A stretch of 13,144 nt of DNA from an uncultured Arsenicibacter sp. (lineage in GTDB: Bacteria > Bacteroidota > Bacteroidia > Cytophagales > Spirosomataceae). The stretch lies in the NCBI RefSeq assembly GCF_945952095.1, contig NZ_CAMFHL010000221.1, positions 1 through 13,144 on the forward strand. Reading direction: 5' to 3'. Each line of letters opens with the position of its first letter. Positions within the stretch are counted from its first letter, which is position 1. The notes under the pieces are model-generated. The model was not told the origin of the DNA. It ran no database searches and saw nothing but the letters and a program-made list of their open reading frames with translations. Made by a program: the position numbers and the translations under genes. This document shows, in pieces, positions 7,377 through 13,144 of the stretch.

Positions 7377-9029
7377 CTAAGGCTGAAGCGCTTCTCCGAT
7401 GGGTTGTCCGGTGGTTCCATTCGGTGGCAGCATCCGAAGCAGCGCCGACAGGGTAGGGGCAATGTCTGACGGGCTGGTACTGCGGTGAGTTTCGCCCCGC
7501 CGGATACCTCTTCCATAGAAAATACAGGGTACCTGCCGGTCATATGTATACGCCGAACCGTGGGTGGTGCCAACCGGTAGTCCGACAAACCACCCGGGCT
7601 GATAAATCAGTTGCAGATCCCCACTCCGGCGGGCATGGTAGCTGTTTTTATAGAGGCTCAGTTGTGAATCAGGCAGATTGGCCTGTGTGATCGCCCGCAG
7701 GTTTATGATATCGGTAACACCCGGTATTTTGGGCAGGCGCTCCAGCAACGCGTCTTGTATGGCAGAAACCGATAGTTTTTTCTCCCGCAGCAGGGCATGG
7801 TTGAGATACAGCTGGTCATTCATATTAGCCATCTGAACATAGTCGCCGGGGCCAAAGGCGTCCAGCAACGATTGGTTGAGGGCCTGGCTTAGTTGGCGCG
7901 GATCAATCAGTCCTGCCGGCAGGTGATGCGCCTGCCAGTAAGCCGGTACATCCATTACCCCGTGGTCGCCGGTCAGAAATACGGTATAGCCATCCGGACC
8001 CACCCAGCTGTCAAGGGCCTTTAATAAATCGGCCAGTTCTTCATCAAGTCTGAGGAAAATATCTTCCTGTTCGACCGAGGTAGGCCCGAATGAATGGCCT
8101 ACAAGATCGGGAGTTGAAAAACTAATGGCCAGAAAATCTGTTGCGGCTCCCTTCCCCAGATTTTCGCCTTTCATAGCGGCCAGGGCCATTTCTTTAGTTA
8201 AGGTATTACCCCAGGGCGTGTAGGTAAGCAATTCAAACATGGCACCTGCGGGCCCGGCCATTTCATACGGAAAGATAGAGGCTGATTTACCCGGTAGCTT
8301 ATACTCATAGGGTTGGTCATCCGCGGTACTTTCTGTATACTCCTCAACAGGACGCAAGGTCTTCCAGCCGCGCTTGCTGTATTCAGCGGGCAGTTTACGG
8401 GCATTGAACGCCTCTACCCAGTCTGGCAGCCGCGGCTGATAAAAAGAACTGGTTACCCAGGTACCGGTTCTGCTGTCAAACCAGTAGGCACCGCTGGCCG
8501 AATGGCCGGCTGAGAGAATGGCGCTCCGGTCCTTGAGGGCAATACCTACTGCTTTGGAGCGAAAGTTTGTCGCCAGTGCTAACTGATCCGCTATTGTCGT
8601 CACGAGTAAGTTCCTGGGCGAAAACCGGCCGGGCAGGGCGTTAGGATGACCAACCAGCCGTACGCTGGTATCTTCCACACAATAGACACCTTTAGCGCGG
8701 CCAGGGTCATACCAGTCATTGCCTACAATCCCGTGAACGGCAGGCAGTGATCCGGAGTGAATCGTTGCGTGTCCTGCGGCAGTGGCTGTCAATGCGTAAT
8801 CATATTGCGTGTTATGACACGTAAAGCCTTCTTTTTGAAGCCGCCGGAAGCCACCGTTGCCGTATTTTTTTTCATAGCGGTAGAGAAAGTCCGCCCGCAT
8901 CTGGTCAATGACAATACCTACTACCAGTTTCGGAGTAGAAACGGGCGATGAGGCCGGCTGCCTGGTAGATTGTGCCCTGATACCAGCTACCGTCATCAGG
9001 CTAAGGAGAAACGTAGTCCGAAAAAGCAT
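7377..9029 (-). CDS. pafA: PafA-type alkaline phosphatase (phosphate-irrepressible family)
   Basis: 550-residue periplasmic phosphomonoesterase of the alkaline phosphatase superfamily that releases phosphate from organic monoesters using two zinc ions. Signal peptide 1-19 (ending GIRA-Q). Compared from memory with the Elizabethkingia PafA enzyme, every key residue has a counterpart at a constant offset of +3 or +4: zinc ligands Asp42 (IDQMR), Asp308 and His312 (PDLVGH), Asp355 and His356 (TGDHG), and His490 (GTTHGS); nucleophile Thr83 (TATAAGH); and the monoesterase-specific Asn104 (GNDW), Lys166 and Arg168 (KDR). This argues for an active phosphomonoesterase and not a diesterase (NPP-type). 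It has its own promoter region after the terminator at 9093-9120, including the element shared with padR, so it may be PadR-controlled. The 3' end faces the hairpin at 7265-7319. Confidence 0.9.
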   Translation of the reverse strand: MLFRTTFLLSLMTVAGIRAQSTRQPASSPVSTPKLVVGIVIDQMRADFLYRYEKKYGNGGFRRLQKEGFTCHNTQYDYALTATAAGHATIHSGSLPAVHGIVGNDWYDPGRAKGVYCVEDTSVRLVGHPNALPGRFSPRNLLVTTIADQLALATNFRSKAVGIALKDRSAILSAGHSASGAYWFDSRTGTWVTSSFYQPRLPDWVEAFNARKLPAEYSKRGWKTLRPVEEYTESTADDQPYEYKLPGKSASIFPYEMAGPAGAMFELLTYTPWGNTLTKEMALAAMKGENLGKGAATDFLAISFSTPDLVGHSFGPTSVEQEDIFLRLDEELADLLKALDSWVGPDGYTVFLTGDHGVMDVPAYWQAHHLPAGLIDPRQLSQALNQSLLDAFGPGDYVQMANMNDQLYLNHALLREKKLSVSAIQDALLERLPKIPGVTDIINLRAITQANLPDSQLSLYKNSYHARRSGDLQLIYQPGWFVGLPVGTTHGSAYTYDRQVPCIFYGRGIRRGETHRSTSPSDIAPTLSALLRMLPPNGTTGQPIGEALQP

Positions 9030-9060
9030 ATGTAAAAAACGATTTATAAGTAAGAAAAAG

Positions 9061-9076
9061 ATATATATAGTTTTCC
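9061..9076 (-). promoter_or_regulatory. Putative PadR operator upstream of pafA
   Basis: ATATATATAGTTTTCC, identical over 16 bases to 10137-10152. It ends 31 bases upstream of the pafA start. On the minus strand it runs GGAAAACTATATATAT directly into CTTTTT, a near match (TATCTTTT) to the -7 consensus TAnnTTTG. Further AT-rich sequence (ATATTA, 9080-9085) past TTTCC makes a loose dyad, as expected for a dimeric winged-helix regulator. Confidence 0.55.
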
Positions 9077-9092
9077 TTTATATTATGGGCAT

Positions 9093-9120
9093 AAAAAAAC
9101 GCTCGCATGATACATGCGTT
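9093..9120 (-). terminator. Intrinsic terminator of the padR operon
   Basis: Read on the minus strand, AACGC pairs with GCGTT (9116-9120 and 9098-9102) and an alternative inner stem CGCATG/CATGCG is also possible. The stem is followed directly by a run of T (A7 at 9093-9099 on the plus strand). It lies about 60 bases after the stop of the membrane protein gene and just before the pafA promoter region, separating the two transcripts. Confidence 0.6.
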
Positions 9121-9180
9121 CACCAAAAACCGACCGGTTCTGAAGTGGGTTTACGGAAAGCTAATCCTTTACTCCGGTTA

Positions 9181-9732
9181 TCAGTTACCTACTGGACGGT
9201 TACGACTGAGGTGGTGGCGTACATAATCCTCCCGTAGAGCCGGATGACGTATAAGGCTTGACTTTTGATAAATACGGGTATGACGAAGTGCCTGTAAGAA
9301 GAGCAGCAGCACTAACGGGCAGAGCAATCCGGCCACGAGTCCGACGGGAATGGAAAGCCCCCTGCTTGCCAGTAGCCAGCCGGTTAACAGGACACTTAAG
9401 AATACCCCGATCAGCAATGTACTGCGTACGGGTTGAATGATGCCAAAGGCTGCCCTATCCCGTTTCGTAAGGCGTGTCGGATAACGCCGGAAACTTATTG
9501 AGGGCAAAGCTCCCTGCCGCACAAGTGTTTGGTGCAGATGCCGGACCGAAAGCGGTGTTGCCTCCAGCCGGATTATAATCAGGGCATTGTCAAACGAGTA
9601 TCCGCGGCTCATGAGCTCTTCCGTCTGGCAGGCCAGATAATCCACTAATTCGTCGATTAATAGCTCCTGCGTACCGATCTGACGCAGATGCCGGCGTAGG
9701 AAATAAGTTTGTTGCGGGGTCAGCATAGTCAT
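9181..9732 (-). CDS. PadR-coupled two-helix membrane protein (HAAS-like N-terminus)
   Basis: 183 residues. Residues 1-70 are soluble and helical, with a L.RQIG..ELLIDELVDYLA pattern then CQTEELMSRGYSFDNALIII, resembling the HAAS/DUF1700 domain found beside PadR regulators. A basic linker (80-95) leads to two membrane helices at about 103-122 and 127-148, and a basic tail of about 35 residues. Its ATG overlaps the padR stop as ATGA, so translation is coupled; a second ATG two codons later is an alternative start. The family role is not established. PadR-linked proteins of this type are thought to sense or signal at the membrane. Length is typical for short versions that lack extra domains. No permease domain is fused. 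The assignment to HAAS is by pattern, not by search. Confidence 0.75.
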   Translation of the reverse strand: MTMLTPQQTYFLRRHLRQIGTQELLIDELVDYLACQTEELMSRGYSFDNALIIIRLEATPLSVRHLHQTLVRQGALPSISFRRYPTRLTKRDRAAFGIIQPVRSTLLIGVFLSVLLTGWLLASRGLSIPVGLVAGLLCPLVLLLFLQALRHTRIYQKSSLIRHPALREDYVRHHLSRNRPVGN

Positions 9733-10103
9733 AAACCGGAAGCGTCTGGCATCGATAGTGTTGACAAGTTAAGGGGTAGCTGCATTACCTGACTCATCAG
9801 CCGGATAAACCTGGCAAAATCCAGCAGTTTCTGACGGGCTGCCTGACGGCCGGTGAGGGTCAATGCATAATATTTACGGAGTCGTCCCTCCACTTCTTCT
9901 GACTCAGTTCGTACCAGCCCTTCCTGCTCGAGTTTATATAAGAGCGGATAGAGCGAGCCAAAGGTCAGTACGATTTCTCCACCCGTCCGGTCTTTAACCG
10001 CCTGGGTAATTTCATAACCATACATACGCTCTTTCTCAGCCAGTAAGCCCAGCACGATAGTTTTAAGTGTTCCCCGGAGGTATTCTGTGGTTGAAGCGTC
10101 CAT
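9729..10103 (-). CDS. PadR-family transcriptional regulator
   Basis: 124 residues from ATG at 10103 (MDASTTEYLRGTLKTIVLGL). A longer reading from a TTG at 10136 would add 11 residues, but that TTG is the end of the -7 promoter element, so the ATG is the likely start. Winged helix: the helix GLLAEKERMYGYEITQAVKD with the family hallmark YGYEI, the recognition segment FGSLYPLLYKLEQEGLV, and the wing EGRLRKYYALTLTGR. A short C-terminal helix (about 90-110) would mediate dimerisation. PadR proteins repress their own and nearby genes and usually respond to small molecules or to envelope signals; the ligand here is unknown. It forms a two-gene unit with the membrane protein, and the putative operator overlaps its own promoter. 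Confidence 0.88.
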   Translation of the reverse strand: MDASTTEYLRGTLKTIVLGLLAEKERMYGYEITQAVKDRTGGEIVLTFGSLYPLLYKLEQEGLVRTESEEVEGRLRKYYALTLTGRQAARQKLLDFARFIRLMSQVMQLPLNLSTLSMPDASGL

Positions 10104-10133
10104 CGCGTTCGTCTGTTCAGTAAAACAAGCGCA

Positions 10134-10152
10134 CAAATATATATAGTTTTCC
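10134..10152 (-). promoter_or_regulatory. padR promoter -7 element with overlapping putative operator
   Basis: On the minus strand TATATTTG (10141-10134) matches the Bacteroidota -7 consensus TAnnTTTG exactly. The 16-base element ATATATATAGTTTTCC (10137-10152) overlaps it, leaving 33 bases to the ATG at 10103. Farther out, GATATAT (10153-10159) makes a loose dyad ATATAT-N9-ATATAT. The overlap points to autoregulation. No convincing -33 element was found. Confidence 0.6.
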
Positions 10153-10228
10153 GATATATGCAGAAAAAAGAGATATTTAGCTAAAATATAATTATCATTC
10201 AGTTAATCGCCGTTTTCCGGCATCTGCC

Positions 10229-10274
10229 AAAAAAAAAACTATCCGGCATCTGCGTTACGAAATGCAGATGCCGG
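10229..10274 (-). terminator. Strong intrinsic terminator of the Ig-repeat pseudogene
   Basis: CCGGCATCTGC (10243-10253) pairs perfectly with its complement (10264-10274) across a 10-base loop. On the minus strand the stem is followed after four bases by a run of T (A10 at 10229-10238 on the plus strand). It lies 41 bases after the pseudogene stop. A second direct copy of CCGGCATCTGC at 10217-10227 could compete for the same partner. Confidence 0.85.
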
Positions 10275-10314
10275 GTTGGGAGCGTTTGAGAATTGAACAA
10301 TTGATTCTCAGTTA

Positions 10315-11125
10315 TTAAGGGCAGTTTCGGCTTACCGTTACCGTTCTGCTAACGGGCTGACTGGTACCACAGGCGTTGGTGTTACTGACAGTCAAGGTAT
10401 ACACTCCGGATTTTAGTACATTTTCACCTACGACATCATATGTCCCGCTCTGCCGGTATACAAAGCTGTAAACATATCCGGATGGAAGTACGTTTGCCGG
10501 TCCGGTGTAAACAAACGAGGCGCCGGTGGCACGGCCAATCAGCCGGACAGGGCAGCCGGTTTCATCGGCAGTTAGGCTCAGAATCGCTGCGGGAGGCGGC
10601 AGTACTGCTCCGACCACAACACTGCCGCTGGCGGTGGTCGAGCAGGTACCAATCGTACAGGTAGCAGTGATCACACTGGTATGGCTGGCTGTGGTCATAA
10701 ATGTGGAACCTGTTGTGCACGTTGGCCACTGAATTAAGCCCCCGCTACAGCCACTGGCCTGCAACGTTGCCTGTTGGGTTGCACAAACCGATACCGAGCT
10801 GACGGAGAAGCCGCCTGGAATGGAAAAATCCTGGCCTATTGTCACATTATTACTAATTGCCGAACAAGCGTTAAGGGCAATAACCGTGGCTGAATAGGTG
10901 CCTGCGCTGTTGACAACAACCGAACTTACCGTGCTGCCATCCGGCCAACGCAGTGTGTTGCCGGCCACCGTTGAGGCGGTTAATGTAACACTTGGTTGAA
11001 CGCAGGAAAGTAAGCTGCTACTGGCACTGATGCTTATCGAAAATTGTATTGCCTGAAACCTGCACAGCGGTGCTGCTGCTACAACCTGAACTGAGGTTTG
11101 TCGCCGTTACCGAGTAGAGTTTCCC
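10315..11125 (-). pseudogene. Truncated, frameshifted Ig-repeat surface protein
   Basis: The longest intact piece is the last 217 residues (from 10968), but homology continues upstream. Before 10968 the frame adds ..SCVQPSVTLTASTV, and beyond a one-base frame change near 11039-11046 the neighbouring frame reads GKLYSVTATNLSSGCSSST then AVQVSGNTI. These are the halves of one Ig-like repeat, as in the beta-helix protein. Above 11125 an in-frame TGA (11126-11128) and unrelated AT-rich sequence follow, so the N-terminus, signal peptide and any passenger domain are gone. Cys-rich repeats (CSGGLIQWPTCTTGS, TCTIGTCSTTASG) precede the C-terminal module (10318-10581), which ends at SRNCP. The strong terminator is intact. 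The decayed ORF could still be translated from an internal GTG but would lack an export signal. Confidence 0.75.
10318..10581 (-). other. Second copy of the shared C-terminal module
   Basis: It encodes FVYTGPANVLPSGYVYS, VYRQSGTYDVVGENVL and SGVYTLTVSNTNACG, matching the end of the beta-helix protein (FVFTGPNGYVFS, VYRSSGVYNVIANGII, PGVYTLTVYGTEGC). Differences are a 5-residue insertion before GYV and a longer tail after the Cys. Confidence 0.75.
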
Positions 11126-11304
11126 TCATAAAGCAAACTTTGTAATTTTTGGATAACGAAGATATCCTTTTAGTCAAAGTATATACTTTACTGGTTTATT
11201 GGTGACCTTAAAATAAATGAAGTATAGACAAATTTAGTGGATAGGCGTACATAAGGCGCTGCTATGGAAAACTGCCGGTCTGCCTGCTGAGCCCGAATGT
11301 AAGT
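11126..11304. other. AT-rich intergenic stretch with palindrome and -7-like element
   Basis: It contains a perfect 14-bp palindrome AAAGTATATACTTT (11176-11189), a short dyad GGATA/TATCC (around 11151-11167) and a minus-strand TAAATTTG (11236-11229) that fits TAnnTTTG. These could be the old promoter and operator region of the broken Ig-repeat gene. No coding sequence or clear terminator for the S41 gene is visible. Confidence 0.4.
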
Positions 11305-12861
11305 TTACCGGTAAAATTGACTGCTCAGGTAATTGTAACTCAAACCACAATGCTCGAGGACATGGCCATCCTGATCCAGAACGACTAACACGGTTTCACC
11401 TTTACCGCCGCCCTGACTCAGGTGTATGCGGACATATTTCTTGTTGTCAATGCTGATGTGGTGAGCAATTGTCAGCCGGCGGGCATTGCGTTTGGTAAAA
11501 GGCCACTGCATGTGTGAGCGGATACCGTCAGGTAACCGGACATAAAAGCGACGTTTGATATTCTGTTGATAGAAACCGGTATCGGCCGTTACTTCGGCGC
11601 GGATCCGCTCCTGAACGCCCGCTTTACCGGGTACCTGCTGAAGACTGGTGCATTTTTGCGCAAATGGAGCCAGTAAGGTAGCATCTTCCTCAACCAGACC
11701 AGTCGAATACGCGGTAATGTCTCCGTAAGTTTTCGATGCCAGCAGGCTGTCAGCAAAAAAATCAAGTGCCAGTTGCTCATAACACCGGGTCTGGATCACC
11801 AGCTCGTCCTGACGGGTTTTGAGGTACTCTAAGGCTACATCCAGCCCCGGATCAATGCCTTGCTGCATCTGGCTGCGGTGATGCGTTACAGCTACGTCAA
11901 CCGGAACACCTCTGCCTTCATAACTCACCCGCCGGGCGCTCACCGTCTGGCCATTTGACAGAGACAGTTGCCATCCGTTAGGGAGCTGATGACCCGACAT
12001 TGCGGAAAAGATGCCGTTACTGTTTTCGCCGATTAGCTTGACATAAGGTAATTCTTTCAGATAGAGTGCACAATGATCGCCGGCACTGATTGTTGCCCCG
12101 CTGGTTAATAATACGGTGGGTTTAATGAGCTGTTTTTCACCCTGAGGGCTTACAAAATAGGCGCTCCACGGTGAATACTCCTGTTTTGGCTGACTGATCC
12201 GGCTCCGGCCGAAGCCTGTCAGCTGTTTTACCTGAATCAATCGTCCGACAAGGGCCTCCAGATAAGCCGGTGAACCTCCGCCGTTTATGCGTATATCCAG
12301 AATCAGTCCTTTTACATCCGTAAATGACCGGACCATATCATCCAGCTGGCTGCAAAAAAGAGGAATCGGCATTCCGCCGAAACCGTTAAGCTGCAGGTAG
12401 CCATAGTCCTTTGACCGACAGTATCCGCCGATCTGATAGGGGGCACTCTTAAACGAAACGAATGGCCCGAATCCTTGCTTCCGGAGCTGGTCTATAGTTA
12501 CCTCACGAAATCCGGCCTGTAATGCTTTTGTAGGAAACTCCTGATAGAAGGGTGCATACTGAGCACTTGCGGGTAAATCGCCGGTAGGAGAAATAACCAC
12601 ATGACCGTCCTTCAGCGGAGCTACCATAGCTGTAAGGATAGCGAGCAGTTCAGCATCACTGGTAGCAGGAGTTACCTGATTTCTATACCGATGATACTGT
12701 TTTTGCCAATCGACATTCCGCGTTTCAAAGTGGGCGTAGTGTTTATTGAAAATTAGCCAGAATGCCTCAAAATTCCGTTCGGGGCTGGATTTTGGTAAAG
12801 GGTTGACCAGGGCAAAGGCCTGACCCGCGAATACCATGATGAACAAAAAGATCAGCTTCAT
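11305..12861 (-). CDS. Exported S41-family peptidase with extra C-terminal domain
   Basis: 518 residues. Signal peptide 1-17 (LIFLFIMVFAGQAFA). The S41 part (about 25-345) starts with a helical NFEAFWLIFNKHYAHFETRN segment and contains LKDGHVVI (His87), GYLQLNGFGG, LILDIRINGGG (Asp189) and the nucleophile region LLTSGATISAG (Ser259), followed by KLIGENSNG and YEGRGVPVDV (Glu315). The general-base Lys of CtpA-type enzymes, 25 residues after the Ser, is Ile284 here. His87/Ser259/Glu315 instead fit the S41B (tricorn-like) arrangement. No PDZ domain is obvious. Residues about 346-518 are an extra domain I do not recognise, with a basic stretch NIKRRFYVRLPDG and strands to the end. The protein should act on periplasmic or outer-membrane polypeptides. 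It lies 49 bases after the upstream gene, likely one operon. Confidence 0.87.
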   Translation of the reverse strand: MKLIFLFIMVFAGQAFALVNPLPKSSPERNFEAFWLIFNKHYAHFETRNVDWQKQYHRYRNQVTPATSDAELLAILTAMVAPLKDGHVVISPTGDLPASAQYAPFYQEFPTKALQAGFREVTIDQLRKQGFGPFVSFKSAPYQIGGYCRSKDYGYLQLNGFGGMPIPLFCSQLDDMVRSFTDVKGLILDIRINGGGSPAYLEALVGRLIQVKQLTGFGRSRISQPKQEYSPWSAYFVSPQGEKQLIKPTVLLTSGATISAGDHCALYLKELPYVKLIGENSNGIFSAMSGHQLPNGWQLSLSNGQTVSARRVSYEGRGVPVDVAVTHHRSQMQQGIDPGLDVALEYLKTRQDELVIQTRCYEQLALDFFADSLLASKTYGDITAYSTGLVEEDATLLAPFAQKCTSLQQVPGKAGVQERIRAEVTADTGFYQQNIKRRFYVRLPDGIRSHMQWPFTKRNARRLTIAHHISIDNKKYVRIHLSQGGGKGETVLVVLDQDGHVLEHCGLSYNYLSSQFYR

Positions 12862-12910
12862 CTGAAAAGATTGGCTATAGTTTACCTGTAAAGGTTTTTG
12901 ACAGCCTGAT

Positions 12911-13144
12911 CTACCGTGCGTAAAAGGTTGCCAGTTGCGCCAATCGTTGTCTGACCAGCCGGTTTTTCATCGGCTCAAACCTGGAGATTCCGACATTGTT
13001 TTTCGATACAATCACCTGGAAGGGTTGTTTCAACCGTGTTGTCAGATGGTAAATTGTTGCCAGTTCAGCAATGTCCTCAGACCAGGCTGCCATTCCGTAT
13101 AAGGAAGCAAATGGCGTCTTCGCCAGCTTTTGATAGACTTCCGG
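12911..13144 (-). CDS. C-terminal part of an unidentified protein (runs off the window)
   Basis: The frame is open to the window edge, so this is a 3' fragment of at least 77 residues. The methionine at 13093 is internal: PFASLYGMAAWSEDIAELAT is continuous across it. The helix SEDIAELATIYHLTTRLKQP with preceding aromatic residues resembles the third zinc-ligand helix (..W.EDFAE..) of gluzincin metallopeptidases, which would make Glu of EDIAE a zinc ligand, but the HExxH part is outside the window. The tail VSKNNVGISRFEPMKNRLVRQ is basic and ends at YAR. It precedes the S41 peptidase by 49 bases in the same direction, so the two are probably co-transcribed. The peptidase idea is weak inference. 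Confidence 0.55.
   Translation of the reverse strand, partial: PEVYQKLAKTPFASLYGMAAWSEDIAELATIYHLTTRLKQPFQVIVSKNNVGISRFEPMKNRLVRQRLAQLATFYAR

Noticed and set aside
7247..7588. Minus-strand frame of 113 codons overlapping the pafA 3' end
   Set aside because: It overlaps the conserved C-terminal part of pafA (with His490) in another frame and has no family-like pattern.
12876..12886. TATAGTTTACC upstream of the S41 gene, one mismatch from the padR/pafA element
   Set aside because: Only 10 of 11 bases match and the ATATAT half is absent. An 11-base near match in AT-rich DNA is likely by chance, so it is not called a PadR site.
49..13144. tRNA, rRNA, CRISPR array, intact insertion sequence
   Set aside because: I saw no cloverleaf, rRNA-like sequence, regular repeat-spacer pattern or transposase frame anywhere in the window.

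Overview
The window looks like a draft-assembly contig from a Bacteroidota bacterium, most likely a Cytophagales/Spirosomaceae-type organism. This is inferred from the protein families (TPR hybrid sensor with an AraC output domain, beta-helix plus Ig-like secreted proteins, PafA-type phosphatase), signal peptides ending in ..AQ, the lack of Shine-Dalgarno sequences, and promoters of the TAnnTTTG type. Bases 1-48 are not genomic: they are an Illumina Nextera adapter with the Tn5 mosaic end, so real sequence starts at about base 49.

Layout. (1) 49-2642 (+): 5'-truncated TPR/hybrid histidine kinase/response regulator/AraC protein. It is followed by a tandem direct repeat, a small exported SnoaL/NTF2-like protein (2723-3157) and a DUF3237 protein (3250-3726). 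(2) A perfect 17-bp terminator hairpin separates these from a convergent gene for a 791-residue secreted beta-helix/Ig-repeat protein (3939-6314, -). (3) 6315-7376 has no intact gene. It holds a promoter-like site, a 17-bp perfect inverted repeat, the C-terminal remnant of an HxlR-type regulator (-) abutting the C-terminal remnant of a short-chain dehydrogenase (+), and a large hairpin. (4) 7377-9029 (-): PafA-type alkaline phosphatase with every catalytic residue in place. (5) 9181-10103 (-): a translationally coupled pair, a PadR regulator and a two-helix HAAS-like membrane protein, ending in its own terminator. (6) 10315-11125 (-): decayed 3' part of a second Ig-repeat surface protein, with a strong terminator. 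(7) 11305-12861 (-): S41 peptidase with an extra C-terminal domain. (8) 12911-13144 (-): 3' end of an unidentified protein running off the window.

How the parts relate. The most interesting regulatory link is an identical 16-base element placed 31-33 bases upstream of both padR and the phosphatase, overlapping or abutting the predicted -7 elements. It suggests that PadR controls itself and the phosphatase. The two Ig-repeat proteins (one intact, one broken) share a homologous C-terminal module of about 80 residues, although the rest of the proteins differ and neither shows a recognisable type IX sorting tail. The HxlR/SDR scar shows that a divergent regulator-target pair has been lost by an internal deletion.
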